Shown: in pieces, positions 35,020 to 43,235 of the stretch
How positions within the stretch are numbered: position 1 is the first letter of the stretch
Layout: the number at the start of each line of letters is the position of its first letter
Source: Ornithinibacillus scapharcae TW25
GTDB lineage: Bacteria; Bacillota; Bacilli; Bacillales; Amphibacillaceae
Length of the DNA: 64,000 nt
Assembly: GCF_000190475.1 (NCBI RefSeq)
Contig: NZ_AEWH01000008.1
Location: 16,350-80,349 of the forward strand
Direction of reading: 5' to 3'
Notes under the pieces: generated by a model
What the model was told of the DNA's origin: nothing
The model's database searches: none
Seen by the model: the letters and a program-made list of their open reading frames with translations, nothing else
Translations under genes and position numbers: made by a program

Positions 35020-36134
35020 GATTATTGGGCTTTGAGTTAAAGAAAACACTGTTTAGTAAAAAATTCTTGTATATTATCATTGGAGTCATACTGGCTATTT
35101 CCTTTTTGTTCATTCGGAATGTAATCTTTCAATCCTACATAGAAAAACAGGAGCAAGAAAAAGTCGATGAGTGGTTAGAGGTTGGCTTTAGTAATTCCAA
35201 GATGCATAATGGCATAGTAGAAGCCGATCCTGAAAATGAAGAAGAAATGAACAAACTTGTTCTCAACAGTAAGTCCATTGATATATTATATAATATTCGC
35301 TCGAATATTGGTTCGGATGACTGGCAAGTGAAGCTAAATTTAGAAAACGAGTTCCTAACTATCATACTCGAATATAAGGAAGCAAAAGGGGATCACCCCC
35401 TAACCTATCAAGAAATCAATCATAAACTTGCCTTGAACCAAGAGCTACTGGCTCAGAATATTCCTCCGGAACATGAGACTTACAGTTTGGCTTTACCAAA
35501 CTTTATGAAACAAGTAGTAGATTTATTTGTAAACTACGGAGCTATCCTCTTAGTTCTACTGTTAATCGGTGAGACAATGTCATCAGAATTTGAAAGCCGA
35601 TCCATAAATCTTTTGTTTACACAACCATTAAAGCGTACCGATATTATTACGAGTAAATTTAGTAGTTCTATCATTCTTTATATCCTAACAACATTAATAA
35701 TGATTGTAGCTAACTATTTGATAGGCTTAATTTTTGGTGATAAAGGACAATTCCATTATCCGATTCTTATGGAAAAAGATACTGAGATTAACTTTATGAC
35801 TCTTACCGAATATATAACTATTGCCTTAATAGTTGTCAGTTTAACTATGTTATTTGTCATCGCACTAACGATACTCTACAGCCTTTTTATCAAAAATACA
35901 CTTGCTACAACTTTCGCTGTCCTAGTTACATTAGTGATTGGATATGGGATAAATACATTGATTACATGGGACCCAATTCTATGGATTAATCCTTTCCAAT
36001 ACTTATTACCAGAAGAAACGATATTATTCCAGAATGGTCATGAGTGGTATCAAGGGATTCCAATCATCTTCCTAGTAAGCTTTATATTATACATCATAGC
36101 TAGACAGAAAATTAAAACTAGTAAGGTGGATTAA
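35016..36134 (+). CDS. ABC-2 type transporter permease
   Basis: 372 residues, with one N-terminal helix, a long external domain and about five C-terminal helices, like the first permease of this operon. The conserved segment GETMSSEFESRSINLLFTQP then LKRTDIITSKF marks the ABC-2 family. It is coupled to the ATPase gene by an ATGA overlap. The two permeases probably form a heterodimer with the shared ATPase dimer. Substrate unknown. Confidence 0.87.
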   Translation: MRLLGFELKKTLFSKKFLYIIIGVILAISFLFIRNVIFQSYIEKQEQEKVDEWLEVGFSNSKMHNGIVEADPENEEEMNKLVLNSKSIDILYNIRSNIGSDDWQVKLNLENEFLTIILEYKEAKGDHPLTYQEINHKLALNQELLAQNIPPEHETYSLALPNFMKQVVDLFVNYGAILLVLLLIGETMSSEFESRSINLLFTQPLKRTDIITSKFSSSIILYILTTLIMIVANYLIGLIFGDKGQFHYPILMEKDTEINFMTLTEYITIALIVVSLTMLFVIALTILYSLFIKNTLATTFAVLVTLVIGYGINTLITWDPILWINPFQYLLPEETILFQNGHEWYQGIPIIFLVSFILYIIARQKIKTSKVD

Positions 36135-36153
36135 AATAATAAGTATGTGGAGG

Positions 36154-36186
36154 GCATTCACTCAAGATTGAGGTGAATGCTTTTTA
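36154..36186 (+). terminator. Terminator of the ABC exporter operon
   Basis: Arms GCATTCA (36154-36160) and TGAATGC (36174-36180), with an inner TCAA/TTGA pairing, followed by TTTTT. Confidence 0.8.
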
Positions 36187-36313
36187 CATATGTATTAATT
36201 CTACAGTTTTTTTCTTGTCAGAGGAAGGTTGTTCATATTCTCCATTTCTCAACATGACGAAGGTGATGAAACCAACTCATCACCTCTCCAATTAGGATCC
36301 ATGCCTATTAACC

Positions 36314-36871
36314 TTAACTTCGAACTAACCCGCCCTGCAGAAAAGGACCTACCGACTTTATATACTTCTCAGGTGTAACAGATTGATTCCTTCCCCATTC
36401 TACCGACGCGCCATACAACCCCCAACTCAACATTGTTGCAGGTACTTTCAGTTGTTCTATATCAACTTTCGGACGCTCTCTTTCTAGCATTCGTAGAAAA
36501 ATAACTTCTAATTGGTCACGAATGATTCTAGCGATCGTATCTTCATAGCCCCGATGGCAACGATTAGATAAGGATAATTGAAAATCCGTTATCGCTTTAA
36601 ATAGATTAACCAATGTTTCTTCATTTAGATCACTATCTTCATAGGTTTGGCAATTCAAATTAATAAATAACACCTCAGATAATGCCTTATCTAACAAGTC
36701 ATAAATATCCTCAAAATGATAATAGAATGTTGCACGATTAATCATTGCTTCTGATGTAATGTCTTTAATCGTTATATCTTTAAATTCTTTCTTACTAGAT
36801 AACGCTATAAAAGAATCCATGATTAACTTTCGAGTGCGTAAAATTCTAGGATCTGTTTTCGGTTGGGTCAT
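36314..36871 (-). CDS. TetR family regulator divergent from the redox operon
   Basis: 185 residues from the ATG at 36871, just after AGGAGGAGG; a longer frame to 36988 has no site. The helix-turn-helix is AMINRATFYYHFEDIYDLLD. The C-terminal domain resembles the TetR_C_7/DhaS-like group. It faces an FMN reductase gene and a DsbA-like gene across 170 bases that contain an 11-bp inverted repeat. Control of those genes in response to quinone, electrophile or thiol stress is inferred from the neighbours. Confidence 0.85.
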   Translation of the reverse strand: MTQPKTDPRILRTRKLIMDSFIALSSKKEFKDITIKDITSEAMINRATFYYHFEDIYDLLDKALSEVLFINLNCQTYEDSDLNEETLVNLFKAITDFQLSLSNRCHRGYEDTIARIIRDQLEVIFLRMLERERPKVDIEQLKVPATMLSWGLYGASVEWGRNQSVTPEKYIKSVGPFLQGGLVRS

Positions 36872-36990
36872 GTCTAACCTCCTCCTACTTTTCCGACAGT
36901 TTCCCAAATGTGTTGGATATACAACATATCTCTCAAAGTATTGGTGTTTATGTTTTTCATTATCCACTATGATAACCATAAGGAGCAAAC

Positions 36991-37021
36991 AAAAGGTTCT
37001 ACCAGCCAGTTAGAACCTTTT
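36991..37021. promoter_or_regulatory. Inverted repeat between TetR gene and FMN reductase gene
   Basis: Perfect 11-bp arms AAAAGGTTCTA (36991-37001) and TAGAACCTTTT (37011-37021) with a 9-base spacer, ending ten bases before the AGGAGG of the reductase gene. It could be the TetR operator or an attenuator hairpin in the leader; the short T tract makes the operator reading slightly better. Confidence 0.55.
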
Positions 37022-37041
37022 AGTAATTAGGAGGAATTCAA

Positions 37042-37599
37042 ATGATGAAAATAGGTATTATTACAGGAAGTACAAGGGATTCGCGAGTAAATCTACAAGT
37101 AGCAGAATGGGTGAAATCGATTGCTGAGAAAAGAACCGATGCAGATTTTGAACTTGTCGATATCAAGGACTACAACTTACCGAAGTTTAACGAACCTATT
37201 ACCGCTATTATGATACGTGATTATCAAGCATCAGAAGCCAAGCCTTGGTCTGATAAAATTGATTCACTAGACGGATTTATTTTTGTACTAGCAGAATACA
37301 ACAAAGGTATTACTTCTGGACTGAAAGATGCAATCGATTACTTATATCAAGAATGGAATAATAAAGCAGCTGGAATTGTAAGCTATGGTTCAACACTCGG
37401 TGTTTCGGCAGCCAATGACTTAAGATTAATTTTGTCCGTACCAAAAGTAGCTACTGTAGGTACTCAAGTGGCTATGAACCTATTCACCGATTTCCAAGAT
37501 ATGAGTAAATTCAATCCAGCACCATTCCATCAGAAAACTGTTATCAAGTTATTAGATGAAGTGATTGCATGGTCAACAGCATTAAAAACAATTCGATAA
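37042..37599 (+). CDS. NADPH-dependent FMN reductase family protein
   Basis: 185 residues with a flavodoxin-like fold. The FMN phosphate loop is GSTRDSRVN near residues 9-17, and VLAEYNKGITSGLKDAIDYL is the family's second FMN-binding segment. Such enzymes reduce quinones, azo compounds or chromate with NADPH. AGGAGG lies seven bases before the ATG. It is 21 bases upstream of the DsbA/SpxH-like gene and divergent from TetR, suggesting an inducible redox detoxification unit. Confidence 0.9.
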   Translation: MMKIGIITGSTRDSRVNLQVAEWVKSIAEKRTDADFELVDIKDYNLPKFNEPITAIMIRDYQASEAKPWSDKIDSLDGFIFVLAEYNKGITSGLKDAIDYLYQEWNNKAAGIVSYGSTLGVSAANDLRLILSVPKVATVGTQVAMNLFTDFQDMSKFNPAPFHQKTVIKLLDEVIAWSTALKTIR

Positions 37600-37620
37600 T
37601 CTTAGGGGAGAATTAGCGAC

Positions 37621-38541
37621 ATGGAACGAAATAATATGATTTGTGATATGGAAACAGGAGTTTGCGGAGTGGCAGGTGAAGAAGAAATGCAGCTAGTTGA
37701 TTTCAATCAACCAAACAAAACAATCGATCTATATTATGTGACAGATCCAATTTGCTCACACTGCTGGGCAATTGAGCCGACTCTTAGGCGTTTGATGAAA
37801 CAGTATGGTCATTATTTTAATTTTCATACCGTTATGGGAGGCCTACTCGAGAAGTGGCACGATGGCCCGATTGATCCAGCCAATGGAATATTTAAACCAG
37901 CAGATGTTGCTGGGCACTGGAGAGAAGTTGGGGAACATAGTCGTATGCCGATTGATGGTTCCCTAATGATTGACAATCCGGTTCAATCATCTTTCCCACC
38001 ATCTCGAGTTTTTAAAATCATTCAGAAGCATCACGGGGATGAAAGAGCATTCGAATACTTACGTCGCGCCAGAGAAGCACTATTTGCATTTAATAAAAAT
38101 ATCGGGGAAGAATCCGTTCTACTAGAAATTATTAATCATTTGGAGTTTGATGGTAATGCTATTGTGAAAGAAGCTCGTGACCAAACAGGTCATGATTTAC
38201 TTCTCGAAGATTTTGCTTTAACTAGAAAGCTTGGTGCTAGAGGATTCCCAACAATTATTGTGGTGAACGAAGAAAATAAAGGAGTTAAAATCGTAGGTGG
38301 TCGCCCGTTTGAGTACTATGTTGCGGGACTAACCCAAGTGCTTGATGAAGAACCAACACCAAAGAAGCAGCCTCACTTATCTCATCTACTTAAGGAAGAA
38401 AAACTTCTTTTTGCAAAAGAAATTGAAGTAATGTATGATGTAATGCCAGAGGACCTTCCATCATATGTAATGAACGAGCTTGCTACTGCTAGGTATGAAG
38501 AAAAGGAAATTCTAGGTGAAAAATACTATGTAAATATATAA
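37621..38541 (+). CDS. DsbA family protein, SpxH/YjbH-like
   Basis: 306 residues with a thioredoxin-like DsbA fold. The active-site-like motif is DPICSHCWAIEP near residue 40, and the cis-Pro segment is ARGFPTIIV. N- and C-terminal extensions resemble YjbH/SpxH, the adaptor that delivers Spx to ClpXP. The N-terminus has a second Cys pair, ICDMETGVCG, which I recognise from related Firmicute proteins but whose role is unknown. Cotranscription with the FMN reductase suggests thiol or electrophile stress. A direct Spx role is not shown. Confidence 0.8.
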   Translation: MERNNMICDMETGVCGVAGEEEMQLVDFNQPNKTIDLYYVTDPICSHCWAIEPTLRRLMKQYGHYFNFHTVMGGLLEKWHDGPIDPANGIFKPADVAGHWREVGEHSRMPIDGSLMIDNPVQSSFPPSRVFKIIQKHHGDERAFEYLRRAREALFAFNKNIGEESVLLEIINHLEFDGNAIVKEARDQTGHDLLLEDFALTRKLGARGFPTIIVVNEENKGVKIVGGRPFEYYVAGLTQVLDEEPTPKKQPHLSHLLKEEKLLFAKEIEVMYDVMPEDLPSYVMNELATARYEEKEILGEKYYVNI

Positions 38542-38546
38542 GCCTA

Positions 38547-38580
38547 AGCTCACAGCTGTATGCTATGAGCTATCTTTTTT
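38547..38580 (+). terminator. Terminator after the SpxH-like gene
   Basis: AGCTCACAGC (38547-38556) pairs with GCTATGAGCT (38562-38571) with one mismatch, followed by ATCTTTTTT. Confidence 0.75.
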
Positions 38581-38664
38581 CGAACATTCCGTGACATGAC
38601 TTATTTCATCTACGCATTATGGTAAAATACAATCAAATAAGTTTACATACAGGAGTTGTTATTG

Positions 38665-39177
38665 GTGAAAAAATTCTTGTTTTCTATCATTGGAATACTG
38701 TTTCTTATAACCGGTTGTGATGATACAGAATCCCGGAAATCAGCCGAAGATATCAAAGAAATCGTTCATGATTATACGGTAGGTAGCTTTGAAGACGTAT
38801 CCGCTTCGATCACTTCGCATGAGCTAATTGTTACGAATAGTAATAATGAGAAAAAGACTTATGAATTACCTGAAGATGAGTTTTTTGTTTCAATTGCTCC
38901 TTTTATCGAAACAACACATCCTTGCGAAATCCATAGTTTAACCAGTTGTCAGGGTGAACTAGTAGAAGAAGATTTCGAGGTTTATATTGAGGATACGGAT
39001 GGAAATATAATTTTGGATGAAACAGTGACATCTTTTGAAAATGGCTTTATCGACCTATGGCTTCCACGTGAGAAGAACCTTCAAATTTCGATCAAGCATA
39101 AGGGGAAAACGGCAACATCTGAAATCTCCACATTCGAAGGAGACAACACTTGTATTACTACCATGCAATTACTTTAA
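38665..39177 (+). CDS. cueP: CueP-like metal-binding lipoprotein
   Basis: About 170 residues from a GTG at 38665, nine bases after AGGAG; TTG codons at 38656 and 38662 are alternatives. The signal peptide ends in a lipobox (LITGC). The mature part matches the CueP family: FFVSIAPFIETTHPCEIHSL, SCQGEL, NGFIDLWLPR and DNTCITTMQL. Three conserved Cys are in the places of the copper-binding Cys of Salmonella CueP. Extracytoplasmic copper binding is a family-based expectation. No copper pump or CueR-like gene is adjacent. Confidence 0.82.
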   Translation: MKKFLFSIIGILFLITGCDDTESRKSAEDIKEIVHDYTVGSFEDVSASITSHELIVTNSNNEKKTYELPEDEFFVSIAPFIETTHPCEIHSLTSCQGELVEEDFEVYIEDTDGNIILDETVTSFENGFIDLWLPREKNLQISIKHKGKTATSEISTFEGDNTCITTMQLL

Positions 39178-39184
39178 AATAACA

Positions 39185-39216
39185 AGGAGGATTGCTATTA
39201 CTTAGCTAATCCTCCC
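39185..39216. terminator. Hairpin between cueP-like and phosphoesterase genes
   Basis: GGAGGATT (39187-39194) pairs with AATCCTCC across a GCT/AGC inner stem. It lies between convergent genes; the flanking T tracts are modest. Confidence 0.6.
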
Positions 39217-39227
39217 TTCTCCAATTT

Positions 39228-40079
39228 TTACTCTCCCGAGACCTTAATCAAACTTATTTGACTCTGATTCCAAAACCGCACTGGCGCCACACTGGTTCCT
39301 AGTCCACTATCAATATATAAATATTGATTGGCATTTAGTTCAAATACCCCTTTATCGTATTCTGGAAAATATCCCTGATTTGGAGCAACAAGAGCTCCGA
39401 TGATAGGAAGTCTGATTTGACCGCCATGTGTGTGCCCGCTAAGTATTAAATCAGCTGGAATCCTATCATAGCTTTCAACAACCCCTGGTGAATGAGACAG
39501 CAACACAGTATATATATCCTCATCGACCTCCTCAAATGCCAGATCAAGATTTTCATGGTTAGTCGATTCATCGTCCAGTCCAACAAGATTTAATTCTGTT
39601 CCATCGATAGATAATGTTTTATTTTTATTATTCAAGATAGTTATTTTCCGCTGTTCCAATCCAGCCAATAACTCTTGTTTATACTTATTATCCCACTCGT
39701 GATTACCACTAACAAAATACACACTTTCGTTGATGGCTGTTAATCCTTCAACAAATGAAAAAATGCTCGTTAGATCCTCAGTGCTTCTATCCACTAAATC
39801 ACCTGTCAACACAATAATATTAGCATCTATCTCCTTTACCTTCTCTAGTATTCTATCATTACCTTCACCAAAAACTTTATTATGAACATCACTAATTTGT
39901 AGAATAGTAATTTCCGTGTCTTTCGGTATCTTACTAGTTTGGAAATTTACATGATTCACCTTAAAAACATTGGTATCATAAAAAGCTTTCACTGACACGC
40001 CTAATACGGAAAGAAATCCAAGAAGAAGCATCCACTTTTTATAATTTGCCGTTCTATTTTTATTGGACAAGGGTCTCAC
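39228..40079 (-). CDS. Membrane-anchored metallophosphoesterase (YkuE/YaeI-like)
   Basis: Up to 283 residues. One N-terminal helix (about 16-32) anchors a calcineurin-like domain with all motifs: ISDVHN, LTGDLVD, SGNHEW, SHSPG and LSGHTHGGQ. The family includes enzymes acting on UDP-diacylglucosamine or cell-wall lipids. The start is uncertain between GTG at 40079 and TTG at 40070, the latter better spaced from AGGAAG. It is convergent with the cueP-like gene and monocistronic. Confidence 0.88.
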   Translation of the reverse strand: MRPLSNKNRTANYKKWMLLLGFLSVLGVSVKAFYDTNVFKVNHVNFQTSKIPKDTEITILQISDVHNKVFGEGNDRILEKVKEIDANIIVLTGDLVDRSTEDLTSIFSFVEGLTAINESVYFVSGNHEWDNKYKQELLAGLEQRKITILNNKNKTLSIDGTELNLVGLDDESTNHENLDLAFEEVDEDIYTVLLSHSPGVVESYDRIPADLILSGHTHGGQIRLPIIGALVAPNQGYFPEYDKGVFELNANQYLYIDSGLGTSVAPVRFWNQSQISLIKVSGE

Positions 40080-40182
40080 TCTTCCTAATCATTTGAAATT
40101 TTTATCATTATAACAGATTAGGAGTAAATAGTGGGAAAAAATATAGCTCAAGATTGGACTCTTAAGCTATACAAAATAAAAG

Positions 40183-40839
40183 CTATGAAATTTGATTTAG
40201 CGCTTTTTCAATTGTGCATTCACCTGACATTAAGTGAATCGTCTTTCTGTATGTGTTCTCTTTATCCAAAGCCGCTACAACTGTTCTTGCAACATCCTCT
40301 CTAGAAATCGAGGTTTTCTTGATATTATTATTCACATCAATTTTTCCTGTACCTGGTTCATTAAGCAAAAGACCTGGTCCGAAAATAGTATAGTTTAAAC
40401 TGCTCTCCCTTAGCATACGATCCGCATAATGCTTGGCAACCATATATGGCTTAATCGGGCTATCCTTCCAAGATTCTCGATCTTCGGCTTTGAAAGCACT
40501 TACCATGAGATAACGATTAGCACCAACCTTCTCAGCTGCTTCCATCGATTTTACTGCACCATCTAAATCAACTAATAATGTTTTATCTGGACCAGTTTTC
40601 CCACCAGAACCCGCTGTGAATATAACAGCATCAGAACCCTTCATCACCTCTGCAAGCTCATCCACATTAGCTTCAAGGTCTGCAACCACTGCCTTAACCC
40701 CTGATTCCTTCAATTGTGCCGCCTGCTCCACACTACGGACCATCGCTGTTAGCTCATGTTTTTCACTTTCCTGCAAGAGGTTGACCATATGCTTCCCAAC
40801 TTGACCATTCCCACCAATTAAGAATACTTTCATATCCAT
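40183..40839 (-). CDS. NAD(P)-binding SDR5-like protein (YhfK type)
   Basis: 218 residues. The Rossmann motif is FLIGGNGQVGKH at the N-terminus, followed by AMVRSVEQA and IFTAGSGG. A YxxxK-like pair is YMVAKHYAD. This is the atypical SDR group of B. subtilis YhfK, whose substrate is unknown. Monocistronic; a GGAGTATGG ribosome site precedes the ATG. Confidence 0.85.
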   Translation of the reverse strand: MDMKVFLIGGNGQVGKHMVNLLQESEKHELTAMVRSVEQAAQLKESGVKAVVADLEANVDELAEVMKGSDAVIFTAGSGGKTGPDKTLLVDLDGAVKSMEAAEKVGANRYLMVSAFKAEDRESWKDSPIKPYMVAKHYADRMLRESSLNYTIFGPGLLLNEPGTGKIDVNNNIKKTSISREDVARTVVAALDKENTYRKTIHLMSGECTIEKALNQIS

Positions 40840-40940
40840 ACTCCTTTCTAATTCCTAATTATATTGTTTCAAATACTTATATATTTATCAAAGAAGTTGT
40901 TTATGTACAGATATAGGTGGTTGATCATAGATAAGATCGT

Positions 40941-41190
40941 TCCTGTGAGGCGGATTAACGTCGCTTGCTGGATACGGTGTGCACGGTGTAATTCTCACGC
41001 GGCTCTTAAGCTTTCTCGCGACAGTTTACTAAAATCTTGCGCGGCATCCTGGTATTCCTACGCCAGAATATAACTTTCGCGCGAGATCATGATAACCTGC
41101 GTGACTATTCTAAATCAGACGCGGCTTTCATTAACTCTCGCTCATCTTCCTGATCTCTCGCGTTACTATTGCTTCCCAACGCGCGACCCG
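40941..41190. repeat. Array of about 12 degenerate repeats with CGCG cores spaced about 20 bp
   Basis: The 471-base gap between the SDR gene and prsW holds a periodic array. CGC/GCG cores start near 40962, 40998, 41017, 41040, 41061, 41078, 41099, 41120, 41139, 41159 and 41180, with spacing mostly 19-21 bp. Cores are forms of TCGCG, ACGCGG and TGCGCGG. Spacers are AT-rich and only loosely alike (for example ACAGTTTACTAAAAT, GTGACTATTCTAAAT). No long open frame or hairpin series explains it. The rest of the gap (40840-40940, 41191-41310) holds nothing I recognise beyond prsW's ribosome site. Confidence 0.75.
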
Positions 41191-41310
41191 ACTCCATGGC
41201 AAATGACTTCCAACCAATCAAACACTTCTACCATAAAATTACCTTCTCCCCCTGCTCATCATAGTGTATGATTATAGGTATAATATCCTACTTTACTTGG
41301 AGGGGACATC

Positions 41311-42465
41311 ATGTTTTGTTCGGAATGTGGTACACAGCTTGTCCATGGAAGTAACTTCTGTTCTTCTTGTGGTGCAAAGGTACGTATACAAGCTGAAGAA
41401 TCCAATCAACAAGAACCAGTAAGTGAAAGAAAACAATCACCGAAGAGCATTCAAGATTCTGTAAAAGATACCTTCCTAAACGCCACTGGGAAAGTTAATG
41501 CGATGCTTGGGGAACAAGGGAATATTGATTTAAATTTACGAGATTTGTTTTCTACTGTATTTAGAAAGCATTCGAAAGATGAAGGTGAAGCTATTTTTAT
41601 TTCAGGTACCAAAACGACTACACCAGAGGAGAAAGATATTTCGACCTCTTGGCCGAAGCCCTGGTTATTCTCCCGTGTATTTTTACTGCTTGCAATAACC
41701 TATATACTTTTATATATCTCGACTTTTTCTTTTCAAAATAGTAACGCATTACCTGGACTGATTATTATCGGGGCCTTTGCAGTGCCTTTTTCTCTATTAA
41801 TCTTCTTCTGGGAATCTAATGCCCCTAGAAATATCAGTTTCTATGAGATTGCTAAGATGTTATTTGTTGGTGGGGCTGCGTCTTTAGTAGTCACGCTTCT
41901 TCTCTTTTCATTCCTGCCTGTCGGAGAATTAGATTATATGGGGGCCATTATTGTCGGTGTTGTCGAAGAGGTTGGAAAATTAATTATCATTGTTTACTTT
42001 ATTAAACAATTAAATCCAAAGTTTATTTTAAATGGACTTCTAATCGGAGCTGCTATCGGGGCTGGATTTGCTGCTTTTGAATCTGCCGGGTATGCGCTTC
42101 GCTTTGGAATGATGTTTGGGGACGGGACCATGTTGCAAGTTATTTTCCAGCGCGCATGGACTGGGATTGGTACACATGTTGTCTGGGCTGCCATTTCGGG
42201 TGCTGCATTAGTTTATGTGAAGGAAAGCAACCCATTAAAGGCAGATCATCTAAGAGACATGAAGTTTCTTAAGCTATTTGCTGTCCCGGTGATTCTACAT
42301 TCTATATGGGATATGCCATTATACTTTTTACAAAAGTTCAACTTCCTATATATCTTACTAATTGTTATTGCCTGGATATTTATATTTACCATGATGAATG
42401 CAGGTCTTAAACAAATTGCGCGTTTGAATACGCAGGTTAGAGAAGAAATGACTAGCGTTTCGTAA
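41311..42465 (+). CDS. prsW: PrsW family intramembrane protease with N-terminal zinc ribbon
   Basis: 384 residues. An N-terminal zinc ribbon (CSECGTQL...CSSCGAKV, residues 3-22) and a linker precede eight or so membrane helices. The PrsW motifs are EEVGK (about residue 220), FAAFESAGYALRF and TGIGTHVVWAA, and HSIWDMP; Glu and His are proposed metal ligands. In B. subtilis PrsW cuts the anti-sigma factor RsiW and frees sigma-W. B. subtilis PrsW is shorter and lacks the ribbon, so this is a variant or paralogue. TTGGAGGGG precedes the ATG. Confidence 0.85.
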   Translation: MFCSECGTQLVHGSNFCSSCGAKVRIQAEESNQQEPVSERKQSPKSIQDSVKDTFLNATGKVNAMLGEQGNIDLNLRDLFSTVFRKHSKDEGEAIFISGTKTTTPEEKDISTSWPKPWLFSRVFLLLAITYILLYISTFSFQNSNALPGLIIIGAFAVPFSLLIFFWESNAPRNISFYEIAKMLFVGGAASLVVTLLLFSFLPVGELDYMGAIIVGVVEEVGKLIIIVYFIKQLNPKFILNGLLIGAAIGAGFAAFESAGYALRFGMMFGDGTMLQVIFQRAWTGIGTHVVWAAISGAALVYVKESNPLKADHLRDMKFLKLFAVPVILHSIWDMPLYFLQKFNFLYILLIVIAWIFIFTMMNAGLKQIARLNTQVREEMTSVS

Positions 42466-42467
42466 AG

Positions 42468-42506
42468 AAAAATGGGATTGCTAAACGAATGCAATCCCAT
42501 TTCTTT
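42468..42506. terminator. Bidirectional terminator between prsW and dinB-like genes
   Basis: A perfect 12-bp stem, AAATGGGATTGC (42470-42481) with GCAATCCCATTT (42491-42502), with A and T-rich flanks between convergent genes. Confidence 0.85.
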
Positions 42507-42998
42507 CTATAGCATTTCTCTAATTTGTTCTATATGACGTTGTTCATGTAAAGGTGCAGCTTCAATCCATTGATCCAATGGTAATTGTCCGAACGCTGGA
42601 TGAATAACGGCCCTCTCTTTTAACATTGCTGGAGATTCAATAGAGTCAATAAGTTCTAGTAGTTCCTTTCTAGATTTATAAAGCATCGAAATGATTTCCT
42701 TTACTTCAAAGGCTTCATCTGATGGGATTACAACCTTTGGTGCTGAGAACTTTTTTGAACGATCGAGTATATGTATAATGTTCTTTCGTTCTGTACTCAT
42801 TTCCTCATCTTCTTTTAAACCCCATTTAACTGCCTTTACGGTTGCTAGCTCTACAAGTACCAGATGATGACAAATTTGTGCAATGCTCCACCTATCACTT
42901 GCAGGCTTCTTATGAAACACCTCGAAGCTTAATGGTTCAATTAGTTCCAATAGTCTATTACGTGTTTCTACCATCGAGCTGGTTATGATACTACTCAT
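42507..42998 (-). CDS. DinB family protein
   Basis: 163 residues forming a four-helix bundle of the DinB/YfiT superfamily. Candidate metal-binding His are in ICHHLVLVE (near residue 44) and PLHEQRHIEQI at the C-terminus. Some members are bacillithiol- or thiol-S-transferase-like; others are uncharacterised. It is alone on its strand and convergent with prsW. The ribosome site is AAGGGGGATT. Confidence 0.85.
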   Translation of the reverse strand: MSSIITSSMVETRNRLLELIEPLSFEVFHKKPASDRWSIAQICHHLVLVELATVKAVKWGLKEDEEMSTERKNIIHILDRSKKFSAPKVVIPSDEAFEVKEIISMLYKSRKELLELIDSIESPAMLKERAVIHPAFGQLPLDQWIEAAPLHEQRHIEQIREML

Positions 42999-43235
42999 TA
43001 AACAATCCCCCTTTATTTATACAATATGTATATGCAAGGATGTCTTTTGGAAAAACTCGCTCTCACTTTCCTTGATAAAAAATATTTGGCACTAGAATCT
43101 TGTCTAACTTTCCACCAGCATAAATCATCTCCCACAGACATTATACCATTTATATCCAATTTTAAGTGACCAACATGAAAAAGCTCGTCTTAATTGTCCA
43201 TCAAATGCATAAATTGTTTTTGAGGTGAAAACAAA

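Noticed and set aside
36261-36285. AGGTGATGA / TCATCACCT hairpin as terminator of the TetR gene
   Set aside because: The stem is good but neither strand has a T tract after it, so it is left unannotated.
40941-41190. Periodic CGCG region as a possible CRISPR array
   Set aside because: The shared core is only 4-7 bases, there is no conserved 24-37 base repeat with unique spacers, and no cas gene is in the window.
40864-41271. Short plus-strand open frames within the CGCG array
   Set aside because: The peptides are low in plausible structure, lack ribosome sites and arise from the repeat itself.
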